From positions 1-42,266 of the forward strand of contig JABAQT010000085.1 in assembly GCA_019187195.1 (NCBI GenBank): DNA of 42,266 bases. Reading direction: 5' to 3'. This stretch comes from Bryobacteraceae bacterium (lineage in GTDB: Bacteria > Acidobacteriota > Terriglobia > Bryobacterales > Bryobacteraceae). The notes under the pieces are model-generated. The model was given only the letters and a program-made list of their open reading frames with translations. It searched no databases and was not told the DNA's origin. This document shows positions 33,951 to 42,266 of this stretch, one piece after another. The translations under genes and the position numbers were made by a program. Position 1 is the first letter of the stretch; every line of letters begins with the position of its first letter.

Positions 33951-36900
33951 TGGACTCGCTCCCCGCGCCGGACAGCCTTTCGACCAGATAGAAAATGGCG
34001 GGAATCACGAAGATCCCCAAGGCGCTGGCGGCCAACATGCCGCCAATGACGGTGGTGCCCATGATCTGGCGCGACACCGATCCGGCGCCGGAGGCGATCC
34101 ACAAAGGCACGCAGCCAAAAATAAAGGCGAAGGAAGTCATGAGGATTGGACGGAGGCGGAGCCTCGCTCCCTCGAGAGCGGCGTCCACCAGCGAGGATCC
34201 TCCCTCGTAGGCCGTCTTGGCAAACTCGACGATCAATATCGCATTCTTGGCTGACAGCCCGATGAGCATCACCATGCCGATCTGCGAAAAGACATCATTT
34301 TCAATGGAAACCATATAGGACGGCGAGACGGCCAGCAGGAAGACCCGGCGCAGCCACAGGACGAAAAAAGCGCCGAATATAGCCACCGGGGTGCTCAACA
34401 ACACACTGAAAGGCAGGGACCAGCTTTCGTAGAGCGCCGCCAGAATCAGAAACACGAACAACAGCGAGAATCCGAAGATCACCGACGCGGGCACGCCCTG
34501 CTGGGCCTTTTTCTCCTGGAACGACATTCCCATGTAGTCATAACCCATCTCTTTCGGCATGGTGCTGGCAAAGACGTCCTCGAGCGCCTTCATGGCCTGC
34601 GATGAACTGTAACCCGGCGCGGCTCTGCCGTTGATCTGGGCGCTACGGTAAAGGTTGAAGCGCATGGTGAACTCAGGCCCCAGGCGCGGCTCGATGCTGG
34701 TCAGGGAAGCGAGGGGCACCATTTCGTTGGCGGCGTTGCGGACATAGAAACGGCCGACGTTTTCAGCGGTGTTGCGGTAGTCTCCGTCAGCTTGCAGATA
34801 GACCTGCCACTGGCGGCCGAAGCGGTTGAAGTAGTTGATGAAAAGACCACCCATGAAGGTTTGGATGGTCCTGTAGACATCGCCCAGGGGGACACCTTGC
34901 TTGAGCGTCTTGTCGCGGTTTACGTTGACGAAAAGACCGGGGACGCTGCCGAGGAACGTCGTATTCAAGCCGGTGATTTCCGGCCGCTGCCGGGCGGCGG
35001 CCATGAACTTGTCGAGGTTGTCGGAAAGGAAACCGATGTCGCGTCCCGCGCGGTCTTCCAACACGAACGTGAAACCGCCGGCGGTGCCGACGCCGGGAAT
35101 CGCCGGGGGCGCGAAGCTGAACGCCAGAGCGTCGGGAAATTTGCTGAGTTCCCGGTTGAGATGCTGTTCGATTTCGTGATACTGCTCCTCCTTCCGGGAA
35201 CGGTCGCGCCACTTCTTAAACGAAACGGTGACAAAGCCGGCGAAGGTGTTACGCACGCCGCTCAGCATGCTGTAGCCCGCCACGCCCGTGTAGGAATTGA
35301 CGCCAGGGGTGGCGGCCACGATCTTCTCGATCCTGCGGCACACCTCCTCGGTGCGTTGAAGCGACGCCGCCTTGGGAAGCTGGAAATTGATATAGACGTA
35401 GCCCTGGTCCTCATCCGGGAGAAAACTGGACGGCAGGCGGTTTCCGATGAGGGCAGCCCCGCCGGTGCAAACAACCAGAATGGCCACGGTCACCGCGCTC
35501 TTGCGAATCAGCCCTCCGCACAGGCGGACATAGGTATGCGTTCCGGCGTCGAAGCGGCGGTTGAACCAGTTGAAGAAGCCTTGCGAGCGGCTTCCGCCCG
35601 TTGCGTGCGGCCGCAGGATCAGCGCCGAGAGTGCGGGGCTGAGACTGAGAGCGTTGAATGCGGAGATAACCACCGCGATCGCGGTAGTGACCGCGAACTG
35701 CTGGTAGAGCCGGCCGGTAATGCCGGGTATGAAGGCGGTAGGCACGAACACCGCGGAGAGCACCAGCGCGATGCCAATTACCGGCCCTGTGATCTCCTGC
35801 ATCGCCTTTACGGCGGCCTGCTTCGGAGGTAAACCTTCTTCAATGTGCCGCGCCACCGCCTCGACAACGATGATGGCGTCGTCCACCACCAGGCCGATGG
35901 CCAGAACGAGTCCGAAAAGGGACAGGGTGTTGATGGAAAATCCGAACAGCGGGAAGAATGTAAACGTCCCCACCAGCGAAACGGGGACGGCCAGCAGCGG
36001 GATCAGAGTGGCGCGCCAGTCCTGGAGGAAGATGTAGACGACGAACGCCACCAGAGCGATCGCGATGAACAGCGTTTCCACGATCTCGCGCATGCCTTCC
36101 CGCACCGCCGCCGTCGTATCGAGCGCCACCGCATAGTCGATGTCCGGTGGAAAGCGCTTCTTGGCTTCGGCCATCAGCTTGAGGACGCTTGAGGCGGTGT
36201 CGACGGCGTTCGATCCGGGCAACTGGAACAGGGCAATGATCGCGCTGGGGTTGCCGTTGAACCGGCCGATCGCGCTATAGTCCTGGGCTCCAAGGTCGAT
36301 GCGGGCCACGTCACGGATGCGCACGACACCGCCGTTCGGCGCCTCGCGAATGACGATATCGCCAAAATCCTCGGGCGACGCCAGCCGGCCTTGCGCCAGA
36401 ACCGAATAGGTGAATTCCTGGCCGCGCGGCACCGGCTCACCGCCGACCTTTCCCGACGGATTCACCGTGTTCTGGGCGCGAATCGCCTGGGCAATGTCTG
36501 TAACGGTGATGCCCAGCTTGGCCAACTGGTCCGGCTTCAGCCAGATTCGCATGGCATACTGGCCCGCGCCCCATACCTGCACCATGGCGATACCGGGCAG
36601 GCGCAGGAACTGGTCGTTGAGGTTGATGTAGGAGTAGTTGGCCAGAAAGCGGGCGTCGCGGGTGCCGTGAGGCGAGTGCAGCGCGAGCATCATGAGAGGG
36701 GCGGAAACTGATTTTTGAACCGTAACTCCGAAATTGGTCACATCCGCCGGCAACTGGGGAGACGCCAGCGTCTGGCGCATTTGGGTGAGGATCAGGTCGG
36801 TGTTGGGATCGGTCTTTTCGTCGAAATTTACGGTCAACCGCGTCTGTCCGGCGGCGGACGCGTTGAGCGAGTACATGTAGTTCATGTTGTCCACGCCGCT

Positions 36901-37107
36901 CAGTTGCTGCTCGATGGGGGTCGCGACGGCTTGCTCGATGGTCTGGGCGTCGGCTCCCACGTAAGTGGCGATCACCTGCACTTCAGGCGGGACAATGCTG
37001 GGAAACTGCGCGACGGGAAGAAACTTGAGGGTGGTGGCTCCGATGACGATCATCAGGATGGAGATCACCATGGCGACGATCGGGCGGTTGATGAAGAATT
37101 GGGACAT
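33940..37107 (-). CDS. RND multidrug efflux pump, HAE1 family (AcrB/MexB-like)
   Basis: 1055 aa, full length for HAE1 pumps. MSQFFINRPIVAMVISILMI is the standard first helix. The proton-relay residues are present: Asp409 and Asp410 in LAIGLVVDDAIIVVEA and the Lys in GLSAKNAILIVEFAK. Large periplasmic porter loops follow helix 1 and helix 7, and 12 membrane helices can be placed. It should be a proton-driven trimer in the inner membrane that takes drugs or other hydrophobic compounds from the periplasm. The ribosome binding site GAAGGAG lies inside the end of the adaptor gene. It works with the adaptor (37114-38400) and the outer-membrane channel (32517-33950). Confidence 0.97.
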   Translation of the reverse strand: MSQFFINRPIVAMVISILMIVIGATTLKFLPVAQFPSIVPPEVQVIATYVGADAQTIEQAVATPIEQQLSGVDNMNYMYSLNASAAGQTRLTVNFDEKTDPNTDLILTQMRQTLASPQLPADVTNFGVTVQKSVSAPLMMLALHSPHGTRDARFLANYSYINLNDQFLRLPGIAMVQVWGAGQYAMRIWLKPDQLAKLGITVTDIAQAIRAQNTVNPSGKVGGEPVPRGQEFTYSVLAQGRLASPEDFGDIVIREAPNGGVVRIRDVARIDLGAQDYSAIGRFNGNPSAIIALFQLPGSNAVDTASSVLKLMAEAKKRFPPDIDYAVALDTTAAVREGMREIVETLFIAIALVAFVVYIFLQDWRATLIPLLAVPVSLVGTFTFFPLFGFSINTLSLFGLVLAIGLVVDDAIIVVEAVARHIEEGLPPKQAAVKAMQEITGPVIGIALVLSAVFVPTAFIPGITGRLYQQFAVTTAIAVVISAFNALSLSPALSALILRPHATGGSRSQGFFNWFNRRFDAGTHTYVRLCGGLIRKSAVTVAILVVCTGGAALIGNRLPSSFLPDEDQGYVYINFQLPKAASLQRTEEVCRRIEKIVAATPGVNSYTGVAGYSMLSGVRNTFAGFVTVSFKKWRDRSRKEEQYHEIEQHLNRELSKFPDALAFSFAPPAIPGVGTAGGFTFVLEDRAGRDIGFLSDNLDKFMAAARQRPEITGLNTTFLGSVPGLFVNVNRDKTLKQGVPLGDVYRTIQTFMGGLFINYFNRFGRQWQVYLQADGDYRNTAENVGRFYVRNAANEMVPLASLTSIEPRLGPEFTMRFNLYRSAQINGRAAPGYSSSQAMKALEDVFASTMPKEMGYDYMGMSFQEKKAQQGVPASVIFGFSLLFVFLILAALYESWSLPFSVLLSTPVAIFGAFFVLWLRRVFLLAVSPSYMVSIENDVFSQIGMVMLIGLSAKNAILIVEFAKTAYEGGSSLVDAALEGARLRLRPILMTSFAFIFGCVPLWIASGAGSVSRQIMGTTVIGGMLAASALGIFVIPAIFYLVERLSGAGSESNAQ

Positions 37108-37113
37108 GCGGTT

Positions 37114-38400
37114 CTAGTTCTCCTTCGGGGTGATCTTCATCCCGGGGCGAACCTTTTCCCCGCCTTCCACAACCACCCGTTCTCCGGGCTTCAGTCCCTC
37201 GGTAATCACCCACTGCGCGCCGGAGCGGGCTCCCGGTTTGACCGGCCTCAGGCTCACTTCGTTCCCATCATCCGCCACCGCCACCTGAAAGCCGCCCTGC
37301 AACTCCATCACCGCCCGCTGGGGAACCAGCAGAGCACCCTTCTGAATACCCACCCGCGCACGGATCTTGCCGTATTGTCCCGGTCTCAGGACATTTCCCC
37401 GGTTGGGAAAGAGTCCGGCCAACTGGATAGCGCCGGTCGACGGATCGACATGGCGGTCGGCGAAAAAGAACTTACCTTTCTCGGGATAAGTCGATCCGTC
37501 CGCGAGGATCAGATCCAGTTGTAGTTGTTTCATGACGGTCTGGGGATCGCCATGATCCCGCGCGAAACCGAGATATTCCTGTTCGCTGACAGTGAAAAAG
37601 ACTCGAATTGGATCGAGTGTAGACACCGTTGTCACGGGACCGCTGTTCGGGCTGACCAGGTCGCCGACCTGCATTCTCGCCAGGCCAACGATGCCATCGA
37701 TCGGCGCGGTCAGACGTGTGAATCCGAGATTGACGCGAGCCGTTTCCACCGCTGCTTCCGCCGCCACGACGGCAGCCTTGTTGGCTTCAATCCGAGCCCT
37801 GGCGGTCTCCACCTGCGCCGAAGCCGCCTTGACCTGGGCCACCGCGCTCATGTTGCTCTGAACCGCGTTGTCCACGTCCTGCTGGGTGACTGCGTGCGTC
37901 CGCGCGAGCGGAATGAACTTGTCCGCGTCGAGTTGGGTTCGCCGTTGATCGGCTTGCGCCTTGGCCAACTCCGCTTCCGTCTGAGCCAACTGCGCTTGCG
38001 CCAGCGCGAGTTGACCGCGAGCCTGGGCGAGTTGGCCCCGGGCTTGAGCGAGTTCGGCTTCGAACGGCCGGCGGTCAATTTCGAAAAGCGGCTGTCCTTT
38101 TCTGACGAACGATCCTTCCTGGTAATCCTGCCTGAGCAGGTAGCCTGTCACCTGCGCTCGAATCGTCGCGTTGACCAACCCGTCGAGCGTGCCGATCCAT
38201 TCCGAATAGAGGGGCACGTCTTTCTGTTCGACAGTCGCCAGAGTGACGACCACCGGAGCCGGGGCCTGGCCGGCGGGAATAGCCCTGGAGCAGGCCGTGG
38301 CGGCGGCAAAAACCGCGCATGTCAACAATATTCTAATAACTTTAAGATGATTTTCGTCTAATATGGGTTCAAAAAAGATTGAATATTCATTCCGGCTCAC
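37114..38400 (-). CDS. RND periplasmic adaptor (MFP, AcrA/MexA-like) lipoprotein
   Basis: 428 aa from GTG 38400, chosen because TGGAGG sits seven bases upstream; a longer reading frame begins earlier but lacks a binding site. A hydrophobic leader follows about 20 residues later and ends AAATAC, a likely lipid-modified Cys. Then come a first lipoyl half, a long heptad-rich helical hairpin with repeats such as AQARGQLAQARGQLALAQAQ, the second lipoyl half (GFTRLTAPIDGIVGL), a beta-barrel domain and a membrane-proximal domain. It bridges the pump and the outer-membrane channel. The pump gene starts six bases after its stop. Confidence 0.93.
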   Translation of the reverse strand: MSRNEYSIFFEPILDENHLKVIRILLTCAVFAAATACSRAIPAGQAPAPVVVTLATVEQKDVPLYSEWIGTLDGLVNATIRAQVTGYLLRQDYQEGSFVRKGQPLFEIDRRPFEAELAQARGQLAQARGQLALAQAQLAQTEAELAKAQADQRRTQLDADKFIPLARTHAVTQQDVDNAVQSNMSAVAQVKAASAQVETARARIEANKAAVVAAEAAVETARVNLGFTRLTAPIDGIVGLARMQVGDLVSPNSGPVTTVSTLDPIRVFFTVSEQEYLGFARDHGDPQTVMKQLQLDLILADGSTYPEKGKFFFADRHVDPSTGAIQLAGLFPNRGNVLRPGQYGKIRARVGIQKGALLVPQRAVMELQGGFQVAVADDGNEVSLRPVKPGARSGAQWVITEGLKPGERVVVEGGEKVRPGMKITPKEN

Positions 38401-38474
38401 CGGCAGACCTCCACAATAGTCCTGACCTTTGCGGATCTTACTGAAGCTGCCACCGCGTGCGCGTTCTTCTTTTA

Positions 38475-38490
38475 CTAAAGTATAGTTTAG
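38475..38490. promoter_or_regulatory. Near-perfect 16-bp palindrome between efflux operon and SLH gene
   Basis: CTAAAGTATAGTTTAG matches its own reverse complement at 14 of 16 positions. Its core provides TATACT as a -10-like element on the minus strand and TATAGT on the plus strand. It lies 75 bases before the adaptor GTG in the longest spacer of the window (38401-38621). It may be an operator and promoter for the efflux operon. A second dyad, GCCGGC at 38511-38516 and 38550-38555, is also in this spacer; nothing else is recognised there. Confidence 0.5.
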
Positions 38491-38621
38491 ATCCCAACCG
38501 GAACGCCAATGCCGGCGAGTGACTGTCCGCGGCCAACTTGTAAACCCGAGCCGGCTGCCGCGCGCCACGGCACGAACTGGAACAGCTTAAGATAGAGGAA
38601 TACACGTTAGGAGTTATCAAC

Positions 38622-41600
38622 ATGAGAAAAGGATCGCCGAACGAGCGAACCTTCCGGAGGATCTTCTGTTCCGTGGCTTTTTTGCTTGCCACGGGATTCC
38701 CTGCTGCCGCGGCCGGGCACTCGGCTCCCCCTTCCCCGCAACTGCCGGCGAACCCGTTTTTTCCACAACCCGGTCCTGCCGCCCGCGCGGCTGTCGACAA
38801 CCGCGGTAAGCAGCAACTGAGCCGCGTCCCACTGTATTTCGAGCCGAACGCCGGCCAGGCGGATCCCTCCGTTCAGTTTCTCTCCCGCGGCGGCGGCTTT
38901 CTCACCCTGCTCACCGGCAAGGAAGCATGGTTCATCAGCGGCGGATTAAGACAGCCTCTCCAGTTGACTTTCCTCAATGCCCGCAACCCCAAGCCCCCCA
39001 TCGCCGGGCGTAGACTCCCCGGCATCAGCAACTACTTCCGTGGTAAGGACCCGGCCAAGTGGCGCACCAACGTCCCCCATTACGAGAGCGTCCGCTTTCC
39101 CGAAGTCTACGAGGGAATCGACGCTGTCTACTACAGCGGCGAGAACCGTTTGGAATACGACCTCGTTGTCGCTCCCGGAGCCGACCCGGGCGTGATTGAG
39201 CTTTCCTGGAAGGGAGCCGAGCGAATCCGCGTCGATGAGTCAGGCGATCTCGTCCTCTCGACGTCCGCCGGCGATATCCGCCAGCGCAGACCGCTCGTCT
39301 ACCAGGAGACCGGCGGCAGGCGCGTTGCCATCCCCGCCCGCTACCGCAACGGCGAAGCGGGCGGCTTCCGATTTGAACTCGCGGCCTGGGACCGGAAACT
39401 CCCGCTGGTGATCGACCCTGTCATTGCCTACTCGACCTTCCTCGGCGGCACGCAAGGCGAGGAAGTCCTCGGCATCACCACCGACGCGGGCGGCCCCGTC
39501 TATCTCGCCGGCTACACCAAGTCTGCCAACTTTCCGCTCTTCCACCCCATTCAGAACACCATCACCAGCATCTTCAACGACGCCTTCGTCACCAAACTCA
39601 ACGTCACCGGACAGGTGTTGGTCTATTCCACTTTCATCGGCGGGGAGAATGAAGACCAGGCGACCAGCGTGGTTGCCGACTCCACGGGAGCCGCCTACAT
39701 CACCGGTTTCACCGGTTCCTTCGGCTACCCGGTCACAAACAACGCCTACCAGAAGAACTTCTCCGGAGTTCAGGATGCCTTTGTCAGCAAACTCGCTCCC
39801 GATGGGAACGTCCTCACCTGGTCGACCTTTCTCGGCACTGGTGATACACAGGAGACTGGCAAGGCCATCGGTGTCGATTACGCAGGCTACGTTACCGTCG
39901 CCGGCCTGACGAACAGCAACAATTTTCCCACCACACCCGGAGCATACCTGACCACTTATGGAGGCTCCTACGACGGCTTCCTCACCAAGTTCGATCCGAC
40001 AGGCGTGACCCTCACGTTTTCGACATACTTCGGGGGCGCTCTGGGCATGGATACGCCTAATGCCATGGTCATTGATCCCGCCGGAGAGATCTGGATTGCC
40101 GGCGGCACAACATCCGCGGACTTCCCCACAACACCAGGAGCTTACAGCCGCGTCCAGGGCGGACTCGAGGACGCTTTCGTCCTCAAGTTCAGCCAGGATG
40201 GCAAGCGGGTGCTGTTGAGTACGCTGCTTGGCGGTCCGGGCGCCGACAGCGCCTTCGCGCTAACCCTCGAGAAGGAAGGGCGCGCCGTCATCGCCGGCCA
40301 GGCCGGCACGGGCTTCCCCACCACCGCGAACGCCTACGGCCGCACCGTTCAGGGAACGGGCGATGCCTTCGTTGCCCGTTTCAACAGCACGCTCTCCTCG
40401 CTCATCGCATCGAGCCTCGTGGGCTCTCCGGGAACCGAATTTGCCAAGGGCGTGAAGACGCTTCCGGGCGGCTACCTCATCATCGCGGGTTCGACACAGA
40501 CGAGCAACTTTCCCGTCACCCGCGACGCATTCGGCTACTCGGGCAGCGCCGCCCTACCCGACGGGTTCCTCACCATGCTCGAACCTCTCGCCAACAATCT
40601 GCGTTTTTCCACCGTTCTCGGCGGCGTCTTCTGGGACGTGATCAACGGCATGGCCCAGGACATCAATGGCGATGTCTACGTCGCCGGACAAACGTATTCG
40701 ACCGACTACCCGATCACTTCCGATGTCTTCCAAACCACGAACAAAGGCCAAGGCGACGGCTTCGTCACCAAAGTGAGCAACTTCGGCGTCAATGAGTGCG
40801 TGGCGAACGTCACCCCCACCGGCTCCACCTATCCCGTGGAAGGAGGGGGCGGCGGAGTCGGCATCAGCGATGGATGCACGTGGTTTGCGTTTTCGAGCGC
40901 CCCCTGGATCAGCCTTACCTCGGCGCCGCTCACCACCGGAGCCGGCTCTCTCAACTACACCGTGAGTCCGAACCCCGGGTCCGATCCCCGCACCGGCACG
41001 GTGTACGCCGCCGGAAATGTAGTGCAGCTTCTGCAAAAGGGCACATCGCTTGCGGCCCCCTTCGCCGACGTCCCCGCGAGCGACCCGTTCGCCGACTATG
41101 TGCGCATCATTAAGGCCAACAACGTCACCATCGGGTGCGCGCCGAACATGTATTGCCCCAACGACAGCACCACGCGCGGGCAGATGGCGGTGTTCATCGT
41201 CCGCTCGCTGCTTGGCACCGATGACTTCCTCTTCCCCTCCGCGGCATTCTTCCGCGATGTCCCGGCCAGCCATCCGCAGTTCAAGTGGATTCAGAAGTTG
41301 CGCCAGTTGGGGATCACCACCGGGTGCAACCTTCTTGACTATTGCCCCGATGAGGCTGTCACCCGCGGCCAGATGTCAGTCTTCCTCATCCGCTCGAAGT
41401 TCGGATCCACCTTCGAGGCCCCCACCACGCCGTACTTCACCGATGTTCCCTCGAACAACATCTTCTTCCAATACATCCAGAAAATGAAACAACTCGGCGT
41501 CACCAGCGGTTGCGGAGGCGGCCAGTTCTGCGTGAACGACGCCAACACCAGGGGACAGATGGCTGCGTTCTTATCGCGGATGTACTTTACCCCCTGGTAG
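38622..41600 (+). CDS. SBBP-repeat/BACON/SLH-like surface protein
   Basis: 992 aa; ATG 38622 follows TTAGGAG at nine bases. Signal peptide ~1-31. Residues ~70-265 are the N-terminal domain typical of SBBP proteins (YFEPNAGQADPSVQFLSRG). Residues ~265-720 hold SBBP beta-propeller repeats (YSTFLGGTQGEE, YLAGYTKSANFP, DAFVTKLN and variants, about eight copies). A BACON-like domain covers ~725-805 (CTWFAFSSAPWISLTS). Three SLH-like units end the protein (~812-990), each with a Cys pair: GCAPNMYCP, GCNLLDYCP and GCGGGQFCV. The product is likely secreted and anchored to the cell surface or peptidoglycan. Codons in this gene end in C far more than in most neighbours. The ligand is unknown. Confidence 0.92.
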   Translation: MRKGSPNERTFRRIFCSVAFLLATGFPAAAAGHSAPPSPQLPANPFFPQPGPAARAAVDNRGKQQLSRVPLYFEPNAGQADPSVQFLSRGGGFLTLLTGKEAWFISGGLRQPLQLTFLNARNPKPPIAGRRLPGISNYFRGKDPAKWRTNVPHYESVRFPEVYEGIDAVYYSGENRLEYDLVVAPGADPGVIELSWKGAERIRVDESGDLVLSTSAGDIRQRRPLVYQETGGRRVAIPARYRNGEAGGFRFELAAWDRKLPLVIDPVIAYSTFLGGTQGEEVLGITTDAGGPVYLAGYTKSANFPLFHPIQNTITSIFNDAFVTKLNVTGQVLVYSTFIGGENEDQATSVVADSTGAAYITGFTGSFGYPVTNNAYQKNFSGVQDAFVSKLAPDGNVLTWSTFLGTGDTQETGKAIGVDYAGYVTVAGLTNSNNFPTTPGAYLTTYGGSYDGFLTKFDPTGVTLTFSTYFGGALGMDTPNAMVIDPAGEIWIAGGTTSADFPTTPGAYSRVQGGLEDAFVLKFSQDGKRVLLSTLLGGPGADSAFALTLEKEGRAVIAGQAGTGFPTTANAYGRTVQGTGDAFVARFNSTLSSLIASSLVGSPGTEFAKGVKTLPGGYLIIAGSTQTSNFPVTRDAFGYSGSAALPDGFLTMLEPLANNLRFSTVLGGVFWDVINGMAQDINGDVYVAGQTYSTDYPITSDVFQTTNKGQGDGFVTKVSNFGVNECVANVTPTGSTYPVEGGGGGVGISDGCTWFAFSSAPWISLTSAPLTTGAGSLNYTVSPNPGSDPRTGTVYAAGNVVQLLQKGTSLAAPFADVPASDPFADYVRIIKANNVTIGCAPNMYCPNDSTTRGQMAVFIVRSLLGTDDFLFPSAAFFRDVPASHPQFKWIQKLRQLGITTGCNLLDYCPDEAVTRGQMSVFLIRSKFGSTFEAPTTPYFTDVPSNNIFFQYIQKMKQLGVTSGCGGGQFCVNDANTRGQMAAFLSRMYFTPW

Positions 41601-41601
41601 C

Positions 41602-42177
41602 CTACCGGACGACGGAGATCCGCTCCAACTGCACCGAAGCGAGGTCTTTCCAGCATTTCTCGGCGGTGCTCCGCACGAAGGTGAGTTCCTCGACGGGGAA
41701 AATGCGCGAGTGAGGGCACTGCCGCCACATGTCCCGGGCTAGCCGCGCCGCGCCGGCGACCGCCTCCAACGGCAACTCCTGGGCAAGCGTGATATGCGGG
41801 TGGTACTCGAAAGGTTCGGCGAAGTGCAGCGGACCGCGGTTCAGGGCCGCGTGGAGTTCCAGCAACTGTTCACGGCCCATCCCCAGTTCGATGTAGATCA
41901 CGTGGGTTTCCGGAAACACGCCGATGCCGGTTGCCTGTAGAGGAAATACCGGTAAACTCTTCGTGTATTCGTGAATCTGTTTCCACGCTTCGTCCGGCGG
42001 CCCGGAAAGCGGCCGCGGCGGCATGAGAGTCACGTGCGCATGAGGATTACATTCCGGCGCCAGGTTCCGGCGAAGGTCATCGAGAAATCCGCCGAGCGGA
42101 TCGGGAATGTAGGTCACGAGCGCGTAGGAATTAATCCATTCCGTACCGCTCGATGCAATTTCTAACTGCGATGGCAA
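41602..42177 (-). CDS. 2H phosphoesterase (2'-5' RNA ligase-like)
   Basis: 191 aa if started at TTG 42177; a downstream start near YALVTYIPD is also possible. Two HxT/S motifs, HAHVTLMPP (~47) and HPHITLAQE (~125), define the 2H phosphoesterase superfamily that includes bacterial LigT/ThpR. The protein should be cytosolic and act on cyclic or 2'-5' linked RNA phosphodiesters; its natural substrate is unknown. It is convergent with the SLH protein gene, with only one base between the stop codons. Confidence 0.88.
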   Translation of the reverse strand: MPSQLEIASSGTEWINSYALVTYIPDPLGGFLDDLRRNLAPECNPHAHVTLMPPRPLSGPPDEAWKQIHEYTKSLPVFPLQATGIGVFPETHVIYIELGMGREQLLELHAALNRGPLHFAEPFEYHPHITLAQELPLEAVAGAARLARDMWRQCPHSRIFPVEELTFVRSTAEKCWKDLASVQLERISVVR

Positions 42178-42188
42178 TCTGTCCGCAC

Positions 42189-42194
42189 AGTATA
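42189..42194 (-). promoter_or_regulatory. -10-like TATACT just upstream of the 2H phosphoesterase
   Basis: On the minus strand TATACT ends 11 bases before TTG 42177. If used, the transcript would start within about five bases of that codon or downstream of it, pointing to a leaderless mRNA or an internal start. No -35 box is clear. Confidence 0.35.
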
Positions 42195-42266
42195 GCGTAA
42201 CCGGACCGGTCCGCGCATCGCGGGTTCTCTGCCGGACTGGAATCCGGTAGGCAGCGCCAGGGATGC

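Noticed and set aside
32598..34049. Plus-strand frame of 483 codons opposite the outer-membrane efflux lipoprotein
   Set aside because: The minus frame has a lipobox and the OEP repeats of the family; the plus frame has none.
1..42266. CRISPR arrays, tRNA, rRNA, insertion sequences, integrases and phage genes
   Set aside because: No regularly spaced repeats, cloverleaf or rRNA-like blocks, transposase or recombinase motifs were seen on either strand.

Overview
The window is GC-rich, densely coded DNA with no phage, plasmid, IS, CRISPR, tRNA or rRNA signature. The gene set suggests a soil-type acidobacterium, probably in the Solibacter/Bryobacter group: an orphan duplicated MacB/FtsX permease (ADOP), an SBBP-BACON-SLH surface protein, FG-GAP and YVTN propeller proteins, exported enzymes with Tat-like leaders, a bactofilin, and Gfo/Idh/MocA plus xylose-isomerase-like sugar genes. 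This placement is inferred from gene content, not from a marker gene.

Layout. 1-998 (-): 5' part of an FG-GAP/VCBS repeat protein that runs out of the window. 1174-3720 (+): putative glycoside hydrolase with a Tat-like leader and HTH-like helices. 3809-7092 (+): LonB-like protease and double UspA protein, translationally coupled. 7131-9528 (+): two exported YVTN propellers, the first carrying one c-type haem motif. 9539-13766: a divergent group of TPR protein (-), small zinc-finger protein (+) and second TPR protein (+). 13785-14947: DUF302 (-) divergent from family-5 uracil-DNA glycosylase (+). 15002-20308 (-): DUF3108 protein, N-carbamoylputrescine amidase, agmatine deiminase and an exported subtilase. 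20505-24709 (+): metallophosphoesterase, class A beta-lactamase-like hydrolase and ADOP permease. 24790-27766: exported threonine-aldolase-like PLP enzyme (-) divergent from a Gfo/Idh/MocA oxidoreductase and sugar isomerase pair (+). 27755-29532: bactofilin (-) divergent from a pseudokinase-TM-SPOR protein (+). 29533-32503: SMP-30-like lipoprotein (-) divergent from a tandem alpha/beta-hydrolase (+). 32517-38400 (-): complete tripartite RND efflux operon. 38622-41600 (+): SBBP-BACON-SLH surface protein. 41602-42177 (-): 2H phosphoesterase. No gene-free stretch exceeds 300 bases; the longest is 38401-38621.

How genes work together. aguB and aguA would turn agmatine into putrescine. The RND operon encodes adaptor, pump and outer-membrane channel, with no regulator in view. 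The oxidoreductase and isomerase overlap and look like a sugar or inositol catabolic pair. The Lon-like protease and UspA protein look like a stress module.

The most original signal is a predicted membrane pseudokinase that lacks all three catalytic signature residues. It ends in a periplasmic SPOR-like domain and lies head-to-head with a bactofilin, suggesting an undescribed morphogenesis or division scaffold. Other points of interest are the HTH-like helices in the putative glycosidase, the haem-propeller pair, the exported PLP enzyme, the esterase with a dead second domain, and several palindromes in divergent intergenic regions.
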